A stretch of DNA of 64,000 nt from Marinilactibacillus sp. Marseille-P9653 (GTDB lineage: Bacteria > Bacillota > Bacilli > Lactobacillales > Carnobacteriaceae_A). Numbering within the stretch: the first letter of the stretch is position 1; every line of letters begins with the position of its first letter. The translations under genes and the position numbers were made by a program. Below the pieces are notes generated by a model. The model was not told where the DNA came from, did not search any database, and was given only the letters and a program-made list of their open reading frames with translations. Location: the NCBI RefSeq assembly GCF_916618885.1, contig NZ_CAKAKH010000002.1, positions 62,001 to 126,000 on the forward strand. Reading direction: 5' to 3'. Of the stretch, positions 36,034-45,752 are shown piece after piece.

Positions 36034-36762
36034 TTAATTTGTAACGAGTACAAACAGTAAGGCACCAACAATACCACCGATAAATGGTCCTACAATTGGA
36101 ATCCAAGCATATCCCCAGTCAGAAGTTCCCTTGTTTTCGATTGGAAGGATCTGGTGAGCGATTCTTGGTCCTAAGTCACGAGCTGGGTTGATTGCATATC
36201 CAGTCGTTCCTCCTAGAGAGATACCAATTGAAGCGATTAGAAAACCGACAACAACAGGATTTAATCCATCTGTGAATTCTCCTTGAGTAAAGGCAAGTAA
36301 TCCATAAACCAATACAGTTGTTGCAATGGCTTCAGAAACCAAGTTATAAGCATTACGGCGAATAGCAGGGCCTGTAGAGAATACAGCTAAAATAGCTTCT
36401 TGATCATCTGTAGCTCCAAAGTGTGGCATGTAATGAATCCATACTAATGTTGCTCCAGCAAAACCTCCTGCTACTTGAGCAATAATATAAGGTACGACTA
36501 CGCCCCATCCCACATTACCAGTGATTGCCATTCCAACCGTCACGGCTGGATTAAGGTGTGCGGGCGATAACCAACCTACAGAATATACAGCTATTGTTAC
36601 CGCAAGCCCCCATCCAAGTGTAATTAATACCCATCCAGTATCAGTGGATTTTGTTTTTTTCAAAACATTACCCGCTACAACACCGTCTCCTAAGAGAACA
36701 AGAACCATCGTCCCTAAAAATTCTCCAATCAATTGTTGCCATAAAGTTGTGTCCAAAATCAT
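36034..36762 (-). CDS. glpF: Glycerol uptake facilitator (aquaglyceroporin)
   Basis: A 242-aa MIP channel with six helices and the two half-helix motifs HLNPAVTVG (near 68) and AINPARDLGPR (near 190). The Asp after the second NPAR marks the glycerol-permeable branch rather than water-only channels. It lies downstream of glpK and glpD on the same strand with a 206-bp gap, so it may be partly co-transcribed or have its own promoter. It supplies glycerol for GlpK. Confidence 0.94.
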   Translation of the reverse strand: MILDTTLWQQLIGEFLGTMVLVLLGDGVVAGNVLKKTKSTDTGWVLITLGWGLAVTIAVYSVGWLSPAHLNPAVTVGMAITGNVGWGVVVPYIIAQVAGGFAGATLVWIHYMPHFGATDDQEAILAVFSTGPAIRRNAYNLVSEAIATTVLVYGLLAFTQGEFTDGLNPVVVGFLIASIGISLGGTTGYAINPARDLGPRIAHQILPIENKGTSDWGYAWIPIVGPFIGGIVGALLFVLVTN

Positions 36763-36904
36763 TTCCCCTCTCGTTTTTTGAATAATCTATCTGAATAAAT
36801 GCTTGATTCATTTGAAATAACTCATACACTTATCTCATTTAAATATTATGTACTAAATCATACATAGAGTAAAGTGTATTTTTGATTCTGAAACTTTAGA
36901 AAAT

Positions 36905-36955
36905 CTAATTTAACAATAAGTGAGGAAGGAAAGATTGTCTCTTCCCTTCCTACTC
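36905..36955 (-). terminator. Possible attenuating hairpin between glpD and glpF
   Basis: On the minus strand AGGAAGG pairs with CCTTCCT, framed by GTGAG and CTCAC. The T tract is poor, so partial read-through into glpF is plausible. Confidence 0.35.
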
Positions 36956-36968
36956 TTGTTATCTCACT

Positions 36969-38630
36969 TTATCTAAACTGACTTAACGTTGTTTCTGATA
37001 CACGCTGGTCGATTTCTCCAGCACGTTTGTGTTTTTCTTCTTCCGTCCAATTGAACTGTTTAGCAAAATGATCTACTAACGGCTGCTTCAATTCTTTTAT
37101 ACGAGGAACATCAAATAACAATGTTTCCGTACGACGTGATAAAAAGTCTTCTGGTAATAAGGTCATTTCATATTGAATTGCATATTCTAACTGAAGCGCA
37201 TCTTTTAGTGGTAGTTCGCTATCTGTAACTTGGTCTTTCAATCCGCAAACAATTTCTACATTTGTTCCGTACCAATTTACTAAAGCTCTTGCTTCGTCTT
37301 CTTTCAGTCCGATTTCCATCCCTTTTGATGTCTGCTGATCTGCATAATCGCTGAAGGACATGCCATCCGGAAGATCTCCACCAGATAAACGGATATCCGC
37401 TGTATCCACTTGCTTAAATGACTGATCTAACTGTTCTAATTCTTTATCAATCGTTTCAAACGTATCATTAGCCATTCTTCTATAATCAGTTAATTTTCCG
37501 CCGGCAACAGTTACCAGACCGCCCTTCGAAACGAACACGTCATGTCCCCTAGAGATTCCTGAAGGATCTGAATTGTCTTCATCTTGTATTAGTGGTCTTA
37601 AACCTGCCCAGCTTGATTCAATATCATCTAGTGTGATATTTGCCTCTGGAAAACGGTAGTTCACTGCTTCTAAAAGATAGTCAATGTCTTCTTGAGTAAT
37701 ATCAGGCTCTTTATACTCACCTTCAAATGGTGTATCTGTTGTTCCAAAGTACGTTTTCCCACTACGAGGAACAAAGAACATCATACGATTGTCATCCATT
37801 CCCGTATCTGCATAAATAGTCCGTCCAACTGGGAGTCTGCTGTGATCAACAACAAAGTGAACACCTTTTGTCGGGAATAGTTTTTTCTTTGTATCGAATT
37901 TCGAATGCTTACGTACTTCATCTGACCATGGACCAGCCGCATTAACGACAACGGAAGCGTGGATTTCAAACACTTCTCCACTAAGGGTATCTTCAGCTTT
38001 AATCCCAACAATTTTATCAGCATCATCATAAATAAAATCAATAGCTTTAACGTAATTGGTAATCAAAGTTCCTAAGTCATGTGCCTTTTTAATGATTTCG
38101 GTTGTTAATCTCGAATCATCGTTTGTATAATCGAGATAGTAGCCTCCACCAAGCAACCCTTCTGTTCTCAAACCCGACTCTTCTTCCATGACCGCTTCTT
38201 TTTCGACCATGTAGTGTGCCCATTCGTCTTCCACATGTGCAAGGTAATCGTATAAATGTAATACGACTTCTGCAGAAAATTCATTGAATGAAGCTCCTGG
38301 CTCATCATAGACTGGCATAAGCATATAGCTAGGTTGTACAACATGAGGAACGTTTTTGCCAATAACAGCACGTTCTTGTGCTACATCTGAGACTAGTTCA
38401 ACATCGAACTGCTTCAAGTAACGCAGTCCCCCGTGAACCAGTTTCGTTGAGCGACTAGATGTTCCAGCCGCAAAATCCTGCATTTCAACTAGTCCAGCTT
38501 TCATTTCTCTTGCTCCTGCTTGAAGCGCAAGCCCAGCCCCAGTAATGCCTCCACCAATAATCAATAAATCTAGTTTTGTTTGTTTCAGTTTGTCAATATT
38601 ATCTTTTCGCGTTTGAGCCGAAAAAGTCAT
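36969..38630 (-). CDS. glpD: Glycerol-3-phosphate dehydrogenase/oxidase, FAD-dependent
   Basis: Oxidises glycerol 3-phosphate to dihydroxyacetone phosphate. The 553-aa protein has the FAD motif LIIGGGITGAGLALQAG near residue 20, TSSRSTKLVHGGLRYL near 57, FGTTDTPFEGEY and the C-terminal VTVAGGKLTDYRRMA FAD contact. Lactic acid bacteria use either a GlpO oxidase (about 608 aa, producing hydrogen peroxide) or GlpD; the length here is nearer to GlpD, but sequence alone does not settle the electron acceptor. It lies 27 bp after glpK in the same operon. Confidence 0.93.
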   Translation of the reverse strand: MTFSAQTRKDNIDKLKQTKLDLLIIGGGITGAGLALQAGAREMKAGLVEMQDFAAGTSSRSTKLVHGGLRYLKQFDVELVSDVAQERAVIGKNVPHVVQPSYMLMPVYDEPGASFNEFSAEVVLHLYDYLAHVEDEWAHYMVEKEAVMEEESGLRTEGLLGGGYYLDYTNDDSRLTTEIIKKAHDLGTLITNYVKAIDFIYDDADKIVGIKAEDTLSGEVFEIHASVVVNAAGPWSDEVRKHSKFDTKKKLFPTKGVHFVVDHSRLPVGRTIYADTGMDDNRMMFFVPRSGKTYFGTTDTPFEGEYKEPDITQEDIDYLLEAVNYRFPEANITLDDIESSWAGLRPLIQDEDNSDPSGISRGHDVFVSKGGLVTVAGGKLTDYRRMANDTFETIDKELEQLDQSFKQVDTADIRLSGGDLPDGMSFSDYADQQTSKGMEIGLKEDEARALVNWYGTNVEIVCGLKDQVTDSELPLKDALQLEYAIQYEMTLLPEDFLSRRTETLLFDVPRIKELKQPLVDHFAKQFNWTEEEKHKRAGEIDQRVSETTLSQFR

Positions 38631-38657
38631 ACTGCACTCAGCCCTTCCTTATATAAG

Positions 38658-40199
<1,542 letters not shown>

Positions 40200-40222
40200 T
40201 CATTGTAAAGGCTTACTATCAC

Positions 40223-40244
40223 CATGAATATTATAACATTCATG
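40223..40244 (-). promoter_or_regulatory. glpK -10 region inside a near-perfect palindrome
   Basis: A 22-bp palindrome with arms CATGAAT and ATTCATG and only one mismatched pair in the centre contains TATAAT as the probable -10 (minus strand). It lies 45-65 bp before glpK. No good -35 is seen, which suggests activator dependence or repressor control. Confidence 0.4.
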
Positions 40245-40324
40245 ATTTAAAGATTCTAACAAGAGCACTTATTAATGATAAGTGAAATGATTTACTTAAA
40301 CTTCGGTCACATCTATCAAACTAT

Positions 40325-40372
40325 ACAAAAAAACCTTCTCCTTTTACTATAAAATAGTAAAGGAAGAAGATT
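40325..40372 (-). terminator. Terminator of pta
   Basis: CTTCT-CCTTTTACTA pairs with TAGTAAAGG-AGAAG; on the minus strand a run of seven T follows. Confidence 0.8.
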
Positions 40373-40403
40373 TCATACGCTTATTTCATTATAATTTTTT
40401 CAA

Positions 40404-41384
40404 TTACCCCATAATAGATTGGTTGGCGGTAATGATGGCTGTCTTATAGACATCTTCTTCAACACATCCACGAGATAAATCGGAAACCGGTTTGTTCAAA
40501 CCTTGTAAGATTGGTCCAACGGCTTCAAATCCACCTAAACGTTGTGCCATTTTGTAACCAATATTTCCTGATTGTAATTCTGGGAAGACAAATACAGTCG
40601 CTTCTCCAGCAACATTTGAACCAGGCGCTTTTTGTTGCGCTACTGCTGGTACGAATGCAGAATCAAATTGTAATTCACCGTCAATTTCAAACTCAGGTGC
40701 CATTTCTTGTGCAAGTTTCGTTGCTCTTTGAACTTTTTCTACTTCTGGTGCATTAGCTGAACCTTTAGAAGAGAAGCTTAACATTGCAACTTTCGGTTCG
40801 ATGTCGAACATTTTAGCTGTACGAGCACTTTCAACTGCGATTTCAGCAAGTACTTTCTCATCTGGATTCGGATTGATTGCACAATCTGCAAACAAGTATT
40901 TTTCTTGTTCTCTACCACGTAACATGATGAACGCACCAGAAGTACGGCTCACACCAGGACGTGTTTTAATAATTTGAAGTGCTGGACGAACAGTGTCTCC
41001 TGTTGAATGGATTGCTCCACTAACAAGACCATCTGCTAGATCCATATAGACAAGCATTGTTCCAAAGTAGTTTACATTTCTCAACTGCTCGACTGCTTGT
41101 TCTTCTGTTGCTTTACCTTTACGACGTTCAACGAACGTAGCAACCATTTCATCGTATTTTTCATAATTGTGAGGGTCGATGATTTCGATAGTACCTAAAT
41201 CGAATCCGTGATCTTTAGCTGATTTTGCTACTTCTTCCTTGTTTCCTAACAAGACCGGGTTCAAAATCTTTTCTGACTGTAAACGAACAGCTGCTCCTAA
41301 GATACGTTCGTCATTCGCTTCTGGAAAGACGATTTTCAATTCTTTTCCTTGAATCTTCTCTTTCAAACTTTCAAATAATTCCAC
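40404..41384 (-). CDS. pta: Phosphate acetyltransferase
   Basis: Interconverts acetyl-CoA and acetyl phosphate; with acetate kinase (not in the window) it yields ATP from pyruvate. The 326-aa protein is the short, single-domain PTA. Visible features are IVFPEANDERILGAAVRL near the N-terminus, RPALQIIKTRPGVSRTSGAFIM near 135 and QKAPGSNVAGEATVFVFPELQSGNIGYKMAQRLG near 245 in outline. It follows ung by about 75 bp on the same strand with its own GGAGGG site, and ends in a terminator ahead of glpK. Confidence 0.96.
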   Translation of the reverse strand: MELFESLKEKIQGKELKIVFPEANDERILGAAVRLQSEKILNPVLLGNKEEVAKSAKDHGFDLGTIEIIDPHNYEKYDEMVATFVERRKGKATEEQAVEQLRNVNYFGTMLVYMDLADGLVSGAIHSTGDTVRPALQIIKTRPGVSRTSGAFIMLRGREQEKYLFADCAINPNPDEKVLAEIAVESARTAKMFDIEPKVAMLSFSSKGSANAPEVEKVQRATKLAQEMAPEFEIDGELQFDSAFVPAVAQQKAPGSNVAGEATVFVFPELQSGNIGYKMAQRLGGFEAVGPILQGLNKPVSDLSRGCVEEDVYKTAIITANQSIMG

Positions 41385-41458
41385 TACTAATTCCCTCCAA
41401 AGTTTGTTTTTACGCTCTTTATCATAACACTTATTCTCTTTTTTTTACAGAAAATGTC

Positions 41459-42157
41459 TTATTCCATTGTAGGGTTCTCTGGAAGTTTCCAGTCTATTGG
41501 TGCTTGTCCGCTCTCAATCAGAAGTTCGTTGGTTTTTGAAAAAGGCTTCGACCCAAAGAATCCTCTGTATGCAGCTAATGGGCTTGGGTGTACAGCTGTT
41601 AACACATGGTGCTTACTTTCATCAATCAGCGTTCTTTTTTTCTGCGCCGGCGATCCCCATAAGATAAAGACGATCGGCTCTTCTCTTTCATTCAAAGATT
41701 TGATCACTTCGTCTGTCAACATTTCCCATCCTTTATTTTTGTGAGAATGTGCTTCTTTTGCTCGAACGGTTAAAACGGTATTCAAAAGTAGGACCCCTTG
41801 CTTGGCCCAACTTTCAAGATAGCCATGTGTCACAGGCTCAATACCTAAATCGCTCTGTAACTCTTTATAAATGTTTCTCAAGGATGGTGGTAACTTAACT
41901 TGAGGCTGAACAGAAAAGGCTAATCCATGTGCTTGATGCGCACCGTGATATGGGTCTTGCCCAAGAATAACTGCTTTAACTTTATGATAAGGCGTCCATT
42001 CAAAGGCTTGCCAGATTGCTTCTTTTTTGGGATAAATTGTTTCTGTATTGTACTCTTCAACTAGAAATTCTGTAAGTTGCTGATAGGATTCAGTTTTTTC
42101 TACTTTTTCTAAAATAGGTTTCCAGTCATTCTTTACCGGTATAGGCAATAGAGCCAC
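41459..42157 (-). CDS. ung: Uracil-DNA glycosylase, family 1
   Basis: Removes uracil from DNA to start base excision repair. The 232-aa protein has the water-activating loop GQDPYHG (66-72), the [10 protein letters not shown] strand, and the leucine intercalation loop [11 protein letters not shown] near 190. It lies directly upstream of pta on the same strand, an order also seen in other Lactobacillales. Confidence 0.96.
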   Translation of the reverse strand: MALLPIPVKNDWKPILEKVEKTESYQQLTEFLVEEYNTETIYPKKEAIWQAFEWTPYHKVKAVILGQDPYHGAHQAHGLAFSVQPQVKLPPSLRNIYKELQSDLGIEPVTHGYLESWAKQGVLLLNTVLTVRAKEAHSHKNKGWEMLTDEVIKSLNEREEPIVFILWGSPAQKKRTLIDESKHHVLTAVHPSPLAAYRGFFGSKPFSKTNELLIESGQAPIDWKLPENPTME

Positions 42158-42303
42158 TCCTTTTTACTAGAATATCATAAATTCTCTATTTTTATTGTAA
42201 CAAACCTTACAGGATCTTTTCTAAGTAAACACTGTAAATCTATTTATTTTTTACACCAATCTGTTAGACTTAGAGAGGAATCTACTATTGGAGGAAAACT
42301 ATT

Positions 42304-43188
42304 ATGATTAAATTAATCGCTTCAGATATGGACGGGACTTTATTAAACGACCATATCGATGTTTCACTGTCAAATGCTCAAGCTATCAAACGAGCGCAAT
42401 CACAAGGCATCCACTTCATTATCGCTACTGGACGTGACTATCCAATGGCAGCACGTCCTTTGGAAACACACAATATTGAATGCCCAATTATTGCCTTAAA
42501 TGGAGCTCAGCTTTTCGATGTAGAAGGAAATAATCTATACAATAAGGGTCTTGAGAAAAGTACTGTTAGAAAAATTAGAAGTATTTTGTCCCAATATCCT
42601 GACCTTCATGAAGAATTGATGACCAATGAGGGCATTTATTCTAATAATCAAGAAAAAAGACTGGATACAATTGCTTCTATGCTTGCTGATTTGAATCCGG
42701 ATATTTCTTATGAAGAAGCCATGCAAAACGCGATTAGTCACGCTGAAGAAAATAATGTAAAATTTGTGGAAAGTTTTGACACAGTTCTAGAAGATGACAG
42801 CATTGTTATTTTAAAACTATCTGCTCATACAGAAGAAGGCGCACCTATACTTGATCCTTTAAAAGAACAATTAATGAATGAAGTTCCAAAATTAGCCATC
42901 ACGGCTTCTAGCAAAAAGAATATTGAAATTAACCACGAGTCTGCTCAAAAAGGAACCGCCGTTGCGCAATATGCTAAAAAACTAGGTATTAAAGCTGACG
43001 AGGTCATGACGATTGGAGATAATATCAACGACTTGTCTATGTTGGAATGGGCTAAATATGGTACTGCCGTTGCAAACGCGGTATCGGAAGCCAAAGAATC
43101 TGCTACCTATTCAACATCCAGCAACTCTCAAAATGGGGTCGCCGAAGCAATATCAAGAGTTTTGAGTGGAAAAATCTACAAAGAATAA
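42304..43188 (+). CDS. HAD superfamily hydrolase, Cof/YidA type
   Basis: A 294-aa sugar-phosphatase-type HAD protein. Motif I is ASDMDGTLL (7-15), motif II is FIATGRDYPMA near 40, and motif IV is IGDNINDLSMLEWA near 240. Between them is the type IIB cap. YidA in E. coli dephosphorylates sugar phosphates; the substrate here is unknown. It has a strong GGAGG site and its own terminator, and is divergent from ung. Confidence 0.9.
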   Translation: MIKLIASDMDGTLLNDHIDVSLSNAQAIKRAQSQGIHFIIATGRDYPMAARPLETHNIECPIIALNGAQLFDVEGNNLYNKGLEKSTVRKIRSILSQYPDLHEELMTNEGIYSNNQEKRLDTIASMLADLNPDISYEEAMQNAISHAEENNVKFVESFDTVLEDDSIVILKLSAHTEEGAPILDPLKEQLMNEVPKLAITASSKKNIEINHESAQKGTAVAQYAKKLGIKADEVMTIGDNINDLSMLEWAKYGTAVANAVSEAKESATYSTSSNSQNGVAEAISRVLSGKIYKE

Positions 43189-43202
43189 TGTAACAGGCTT
43201 AC

Positions 43203-43238
43203 CGAACAGCTCCTTTGTTCTGTAAGCTTTTTTCTAAA
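43203..43238 (+). terminator. Terminator of the Cof phosphatase gene
   Basis: GCTTAC-GAAC pairs with GTTC-GTAAGC with one mismatch, followed by TTTTTT. Confidence 0.75.
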
Positions 43239-43265
43239 TTTTATTCAAAAACTCTGTTTGGTGCT

Positions 43266-43306
43266 GACCCCCAAAAGTTAGAATGTTACTCTAACTTTTG
43301 GGGGTC
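43266..43306. repeat. Perfect palindrome resembling paired IS3-type ends
   Basis: Arms GACCCCCAAAAGTTAGA and its exact complement (17 bp each) flank a 7-bp centre. The G-rich run is unlike the surrounding AT-rich sequence. From memory, GACCCCCAAAAGTTAGA resembles terminal inverted repeats of IS3-family elements of Lactobacillales, so this could be a residual or miniature element made of two ends. It lies 106 bp upstream of the PdxK/ThiD start. No coding remnant is present. Confidence 0.6.
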
Positions 43307-43411
43307 GGTACATTTTCGATTGTGCGCTTAGTGGTTTCTTTTTTTGTGATATATGATAAAATGAAAAGAATAAAGAGTTTTAATCTTATCTGTTCACTGG
43401 AGGAAATCAAA

Positions 43412-44236
43412 TTGACTCAACCTAAGATTACATTAACGATCGCAGGTAACGATGCTAGCGGTGGTGCTGGTATTGGTGCTGACTTAAAAACTTTCGCAGA
43501 ATACGGAACCTATGGTATTGCTGCCTTAACTGTTATCGCTACAATGGATCCTGAAAATAACTGGAGCCATGGCGTAACACCTATCGATGCTGAAATTGTC
43601 AGAACTCAACTCGTGACTGCAACAGCTGGACCGAAAATAGATGCTTTAAAAACAGGTATGCTTCCAAATGTCCCTGTTATCAAGGTCATTGCCGAAACAA
43701 TTGAAGAAAAGAAACTTGAAAATTTAGTCGTTGATCCAGTTATGGTCTGCAAAGGAGAAACGGAAGTTCTCAATCCGGAAAACGCAGAAGCCTTAAGAGA
43801 TTTGCTCGTACCCCTTGCGACGATCGTCACACCTAATTTGTTTGAAGCCGGTCAGCTATCTGGCTTAGGCACGCTTAAAACAGTAGATGATATGAAGAAA
43901 GCCGCTGAACTGATTCATCAAAAAGGTGCTCAATATGTTGTCGTCAAAGGTGGAAAAGCACTAGATGGCGATAAAGCAATCGACATCTTCTACGATGGAT
44001 CTGACTTCTCAATATTAGAAGCGGATAAAATAGAGAAAGCGACAAATCACGGTGCGGGTTGTACATTTGCTGCAGCTATCACTTCAGGTCTTGCGCAAGG
44101 TCTCGAGCCTAAAGAAGCCGTTCTCAAAGCTAAAGACTTTGTAACTGCTGCAATCAAAAATGGATTCGAATACAATCAATTTGTTGGTTCTGTTTTCCAT
44201 AGTGGATACAGACTCGATCAGCAAAAAGGAATTTAA
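43412..44236 (+). CDS. Pyridoxine / hydroxymethylpyrimidine kinase (PdxK/ThiD type)
   Basis: A ribokinase-fold kinase of 274 aa that phosphorylates pyridoxine-type vitamers or hydroxymethylpyrimidine. The N-terminus TIAGNDASGGAGIGADLKTF is the ThiD/PdxK signature, VVDPVMVCKGETEVL binds the substrate, and the C-terminal NHGAGCTFAAAI has the anion-hole motif. The open frame extends 38 codons upstream, but homologues begin at LTQPKITLTIAG and TTG 43412 has GGAGG 8 bp upstream, so I use TTG. Firmicutes members of this group that lack thiamin genes beside them usually act as pyridoxal kinases; this is inference. Confidence 0.87.
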   Translation: MTQPKITLTIAGNDASGGAGIGADLKTFAEYGTYGIAALTVIATMDPENNWSHGVTPIDAEIVRTQLVTATAGPKIDALKTGMLPNVPVIKVIAETIEEKKLENLVVDPVMVCKGETEVLNPENAEALRDLLVPLATIVTPNLFEAGQLSGLGTLKTVDDMKKAAELIHQKGAQYVVVKGGKALDGDKAIDIFYDGSDFSILEADKIEKATNHGAGCTFAAAITSGLAQGLEPKEAVLKAKDFVTAAIKNGFEYNQFVGSVFHSGYRLDQQKGI

Positions 44237-44250
44237 TAGTATTAGAACTT

Positions 44251-44290
44251 GCAGTGACTCTTTCTTAGGAAGGCGTCGCTGCTTTTTTAT
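44251..44290 (+). terminator. Terminator of the PdxK/ThiD-type gene
   Basis: GCAGTGAC pairs with GTCGCTGC (one G-U-type mismatch), followed by TTTTTTATTT. Confidence 0.7.
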
Positions 44291-44367
44291 TTAAACAACA
44301 ACAGAAGGTAACAGATCTTCCTTTCAAAACGTTATTATAGGTAAGGGATAGCAGAAAGGACGAACCA

Positions 44368-44535
44368 ATGGAACCAAGAGCAGATATCTTCATTACAATC
44401 ATAGAAATGATAGAAAATGTTGGATTTCCAATTTTCATCTCATTATTTCTACTGCATCGTATGGAAGCGAAACTGAATGCGGTCGTGCAAGCTGTTAATC
44501 AGCTAGCAGCTGTGCTCACTCAAAAGAACCTGTAA
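44368..44535 (+). CDS. YvrJ family small membrane protein, 55 aa
   Basis: A short gene with AGAAAGGA 7 bp before ATG and a strong terminator 6 bp after its stop. The 55 residues have a single hydrophobic helix NVGFPIFISLFLLHRMEAKLN (about 18-38 in outline), which is the YvrJ signature NVGFPI-x-(V/I)S-x-(Y/F)LL-x-R-(I/M)E-x-KL. A polar helix follows. In Bacillus, yvrJ is near the sigO/rsoA cell-wall stress locus, but here no such genes are adjacent. It is probably a one-helix inner-membrane protein; function unknown. Confidence 0.85.
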   Translation: MEPRADIFITIIEMIENVGFPIFISLFLLHRMEAKLNAVVQAVNQLAAVLTQKNL

Positions 44536-44541
44536 ACTCAT

Positions 44542-44573
44542 AAAAACCACAATCTTATGATTGTGGTTTTTTT
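44542..44573 (+). terminator. Terminator of the YvrJ gene
   Basis: AAAAACCACAATC pairs perfectly with GATTGTGGTTTTT around a 4-nt loop, with a following T run. Confidence 0.9.
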
Positions 44574-44697
44574 GTAAAGAAAGACTGACCTTTGAAAACA
44601 TTCCTTATTTTTAGCCTATTCGATTTTTATGATATCGGTGGTATAATGTGAGTAATCACTAGTAGTAAAAGCCAAACGAACACAGAGGTGAAAGAAA

Positions 44698-45249
44698 ATG
44701 ATTCGTCTATTCATTAATCATGCTTACATGTCTATGCAGAATCGCATGATCGTCAAATCTGCATCTGGACAAAACACCTATTTGATTGTAGGAAAATGGG
44801 GTCGTGCAAAAGACGCACTCTCACTTTATTCTATGAGTGGTGACCGGTTAGTAGAGGCAAAGCAGACTTTGCTATCTCTATTTCCAAAATTCGATTTTTA
44901 TATAGAGGATCAGAAAAAAGTTACTGTTAAAAAAATTCCAGGCATTCAAGGGCTAAAAAAACCTTATTATGTCGTTAGCCAGCTGAACTGGATTATTACT
45001 GGTGATTTCGTTGAGCAAAAATATGTTGTCAGAAGTGCCTCTGGAGTCATCATGCGTCTTGAAAAGAACTATTCCTTTCAAGGAGACTTTTATGCACTAA
45101 CGATTGAAAAAGAAGAATACGCTCCTCTCTGTTGCGTACTCGCTGTCATTATTGATCACTATTCTGCTAAAAGAGATACGCCTTGGAAACAATACAAAAA
45201 AGAAAAATATAGTCTAGGTTTTATGCATCCCTTTACCTTTTTAAAATAA
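44698..45249 (+). CDS. LURP-one-related (tubby-like fold) protein
   Basis: A 183-aa protein with the YxjI/LOR pattern: MIVKSASGQNTYLIVGKW, LYSMSGDRLVEAKQTLLSLFPKFDFYIED, then LNWIITGDFVEQKYVVRSASGVIMRLEKNYS, in outline, and DFYALTIEKEEYAPLCCVLAVII. The fold is a 12-stranded barrel around a hydrophobic helix, as in tubby C-terminal domains and scramblases. Bacterial members have no established function; roles at membranes or as sensors are proposed for relatives. It has its own GAGGTGAAAG site and is followed by the HesB-like gene 78 bp downstream. Confidence 0.85.
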   Translation: MIRLFINHAYMSMQNRMIVKSASGQNTYLIVGKWGRAKDALSLYSMSGDRLVEAKQTLLSLFPKFDFYIEDQKKVTVKKIPGIQGLKKPYYVVSQLNWIITGDFVEQKYVVRSASGVIMRLEKNYSFQGDFYALTIEKEEYAPLCCVLAVIIDHYSAKRDTPWKQYKKEKYSLGFMHPFTFLK

Positions 45250-45327
45250 GCAAAAGATATTAGATTTTTGCTTGATCATTTTATTTATGAGAAGATAATA
45301 GTAAGAAATCCTTAGGAGGCTAAATTA

Positions 45328-45657
45328 ATGGAACTAGTTATTACACCATCTGCGCAGAAAAAACTGACAAATATATTAGAGAACCATTCAGGTAAATTGT
45401 CTCTTCACTATCATGAAGATTTTCAAGGTTCATATGCTTGTAGTATTCGAGGAGTATTTCAGCTTAAAATAACTGAAAATATCTCAGAAACTGTTGAATC
45501 ATTGGATACTCACTTAGGACCTATTTATGTAGAGCCAGAAAACAAACAATTCCTAGATGAGGATCCCTCTATTGACTTTAGAGAAGACATGAATACTTTC
45601 CAACTTAAAGGTCGTTCTGGATTGCTATTAGATAATTTACGCGTTGTGACGGATTAA
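45328..45657 (+). CDS. HesB-fold protein (iron-sulfur cluster biosynthesis family)
   Basis: A 109-aa protein with the HesB-like beta fold: ITPSAQKKLTNIL at the start, HEDFQGSYACSIRGVFQLKIT in the middle and FQLKGRSGLLLDNLRV at the end. The three conserved Cys residues of A-type Fe-S carriers are not present (only one Cys, in YACS), so cluster binding is doubtful. Such divergent members (YneR/YqkB-like) are common in Bacilli and uncharacterised. AGGAGG precedes the ATG, and a strong terminator follows. Confidence 0.78.
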   Translation: MELVITPSAQKKLTNILENHSGKLSLHYHEDFQGSYACSIRGVFQLKITENISETVESLDTHLGPIYVEPENKQFLDEDPSIDFREDMNTFQLKGRSGLLLDNLRVVTD

Positions 45658-45672
45658 AAATAGAAATATTAA

Positions 45673-45720
45673 AAAATATACCAAGAGAGGAAGGCTATAC
45701 TTTCTCTCTTGGTATATTTT
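45673..45720 (+). terminator. Terminator of the HesB-fold gene
   Basis: AATATACCAAGAGAG pairs perfectly with CTCTCTTGGTATATT, followed by TTTG. It may also serve the convergent RpiR gene. Confidence 0.9.
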
Positions 45721-45752
45721 GCTTTATCACTGTACTCTTTTGAAATACTCGC

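Noticed and set aside
43298-43411. N-terminal 38-codon extension of the PdxK/ThiD-type gene
   Set aside because: It includes no homologous sequence and its start is inside the palindrome; TTG 43412 has a perfect ribosome site.
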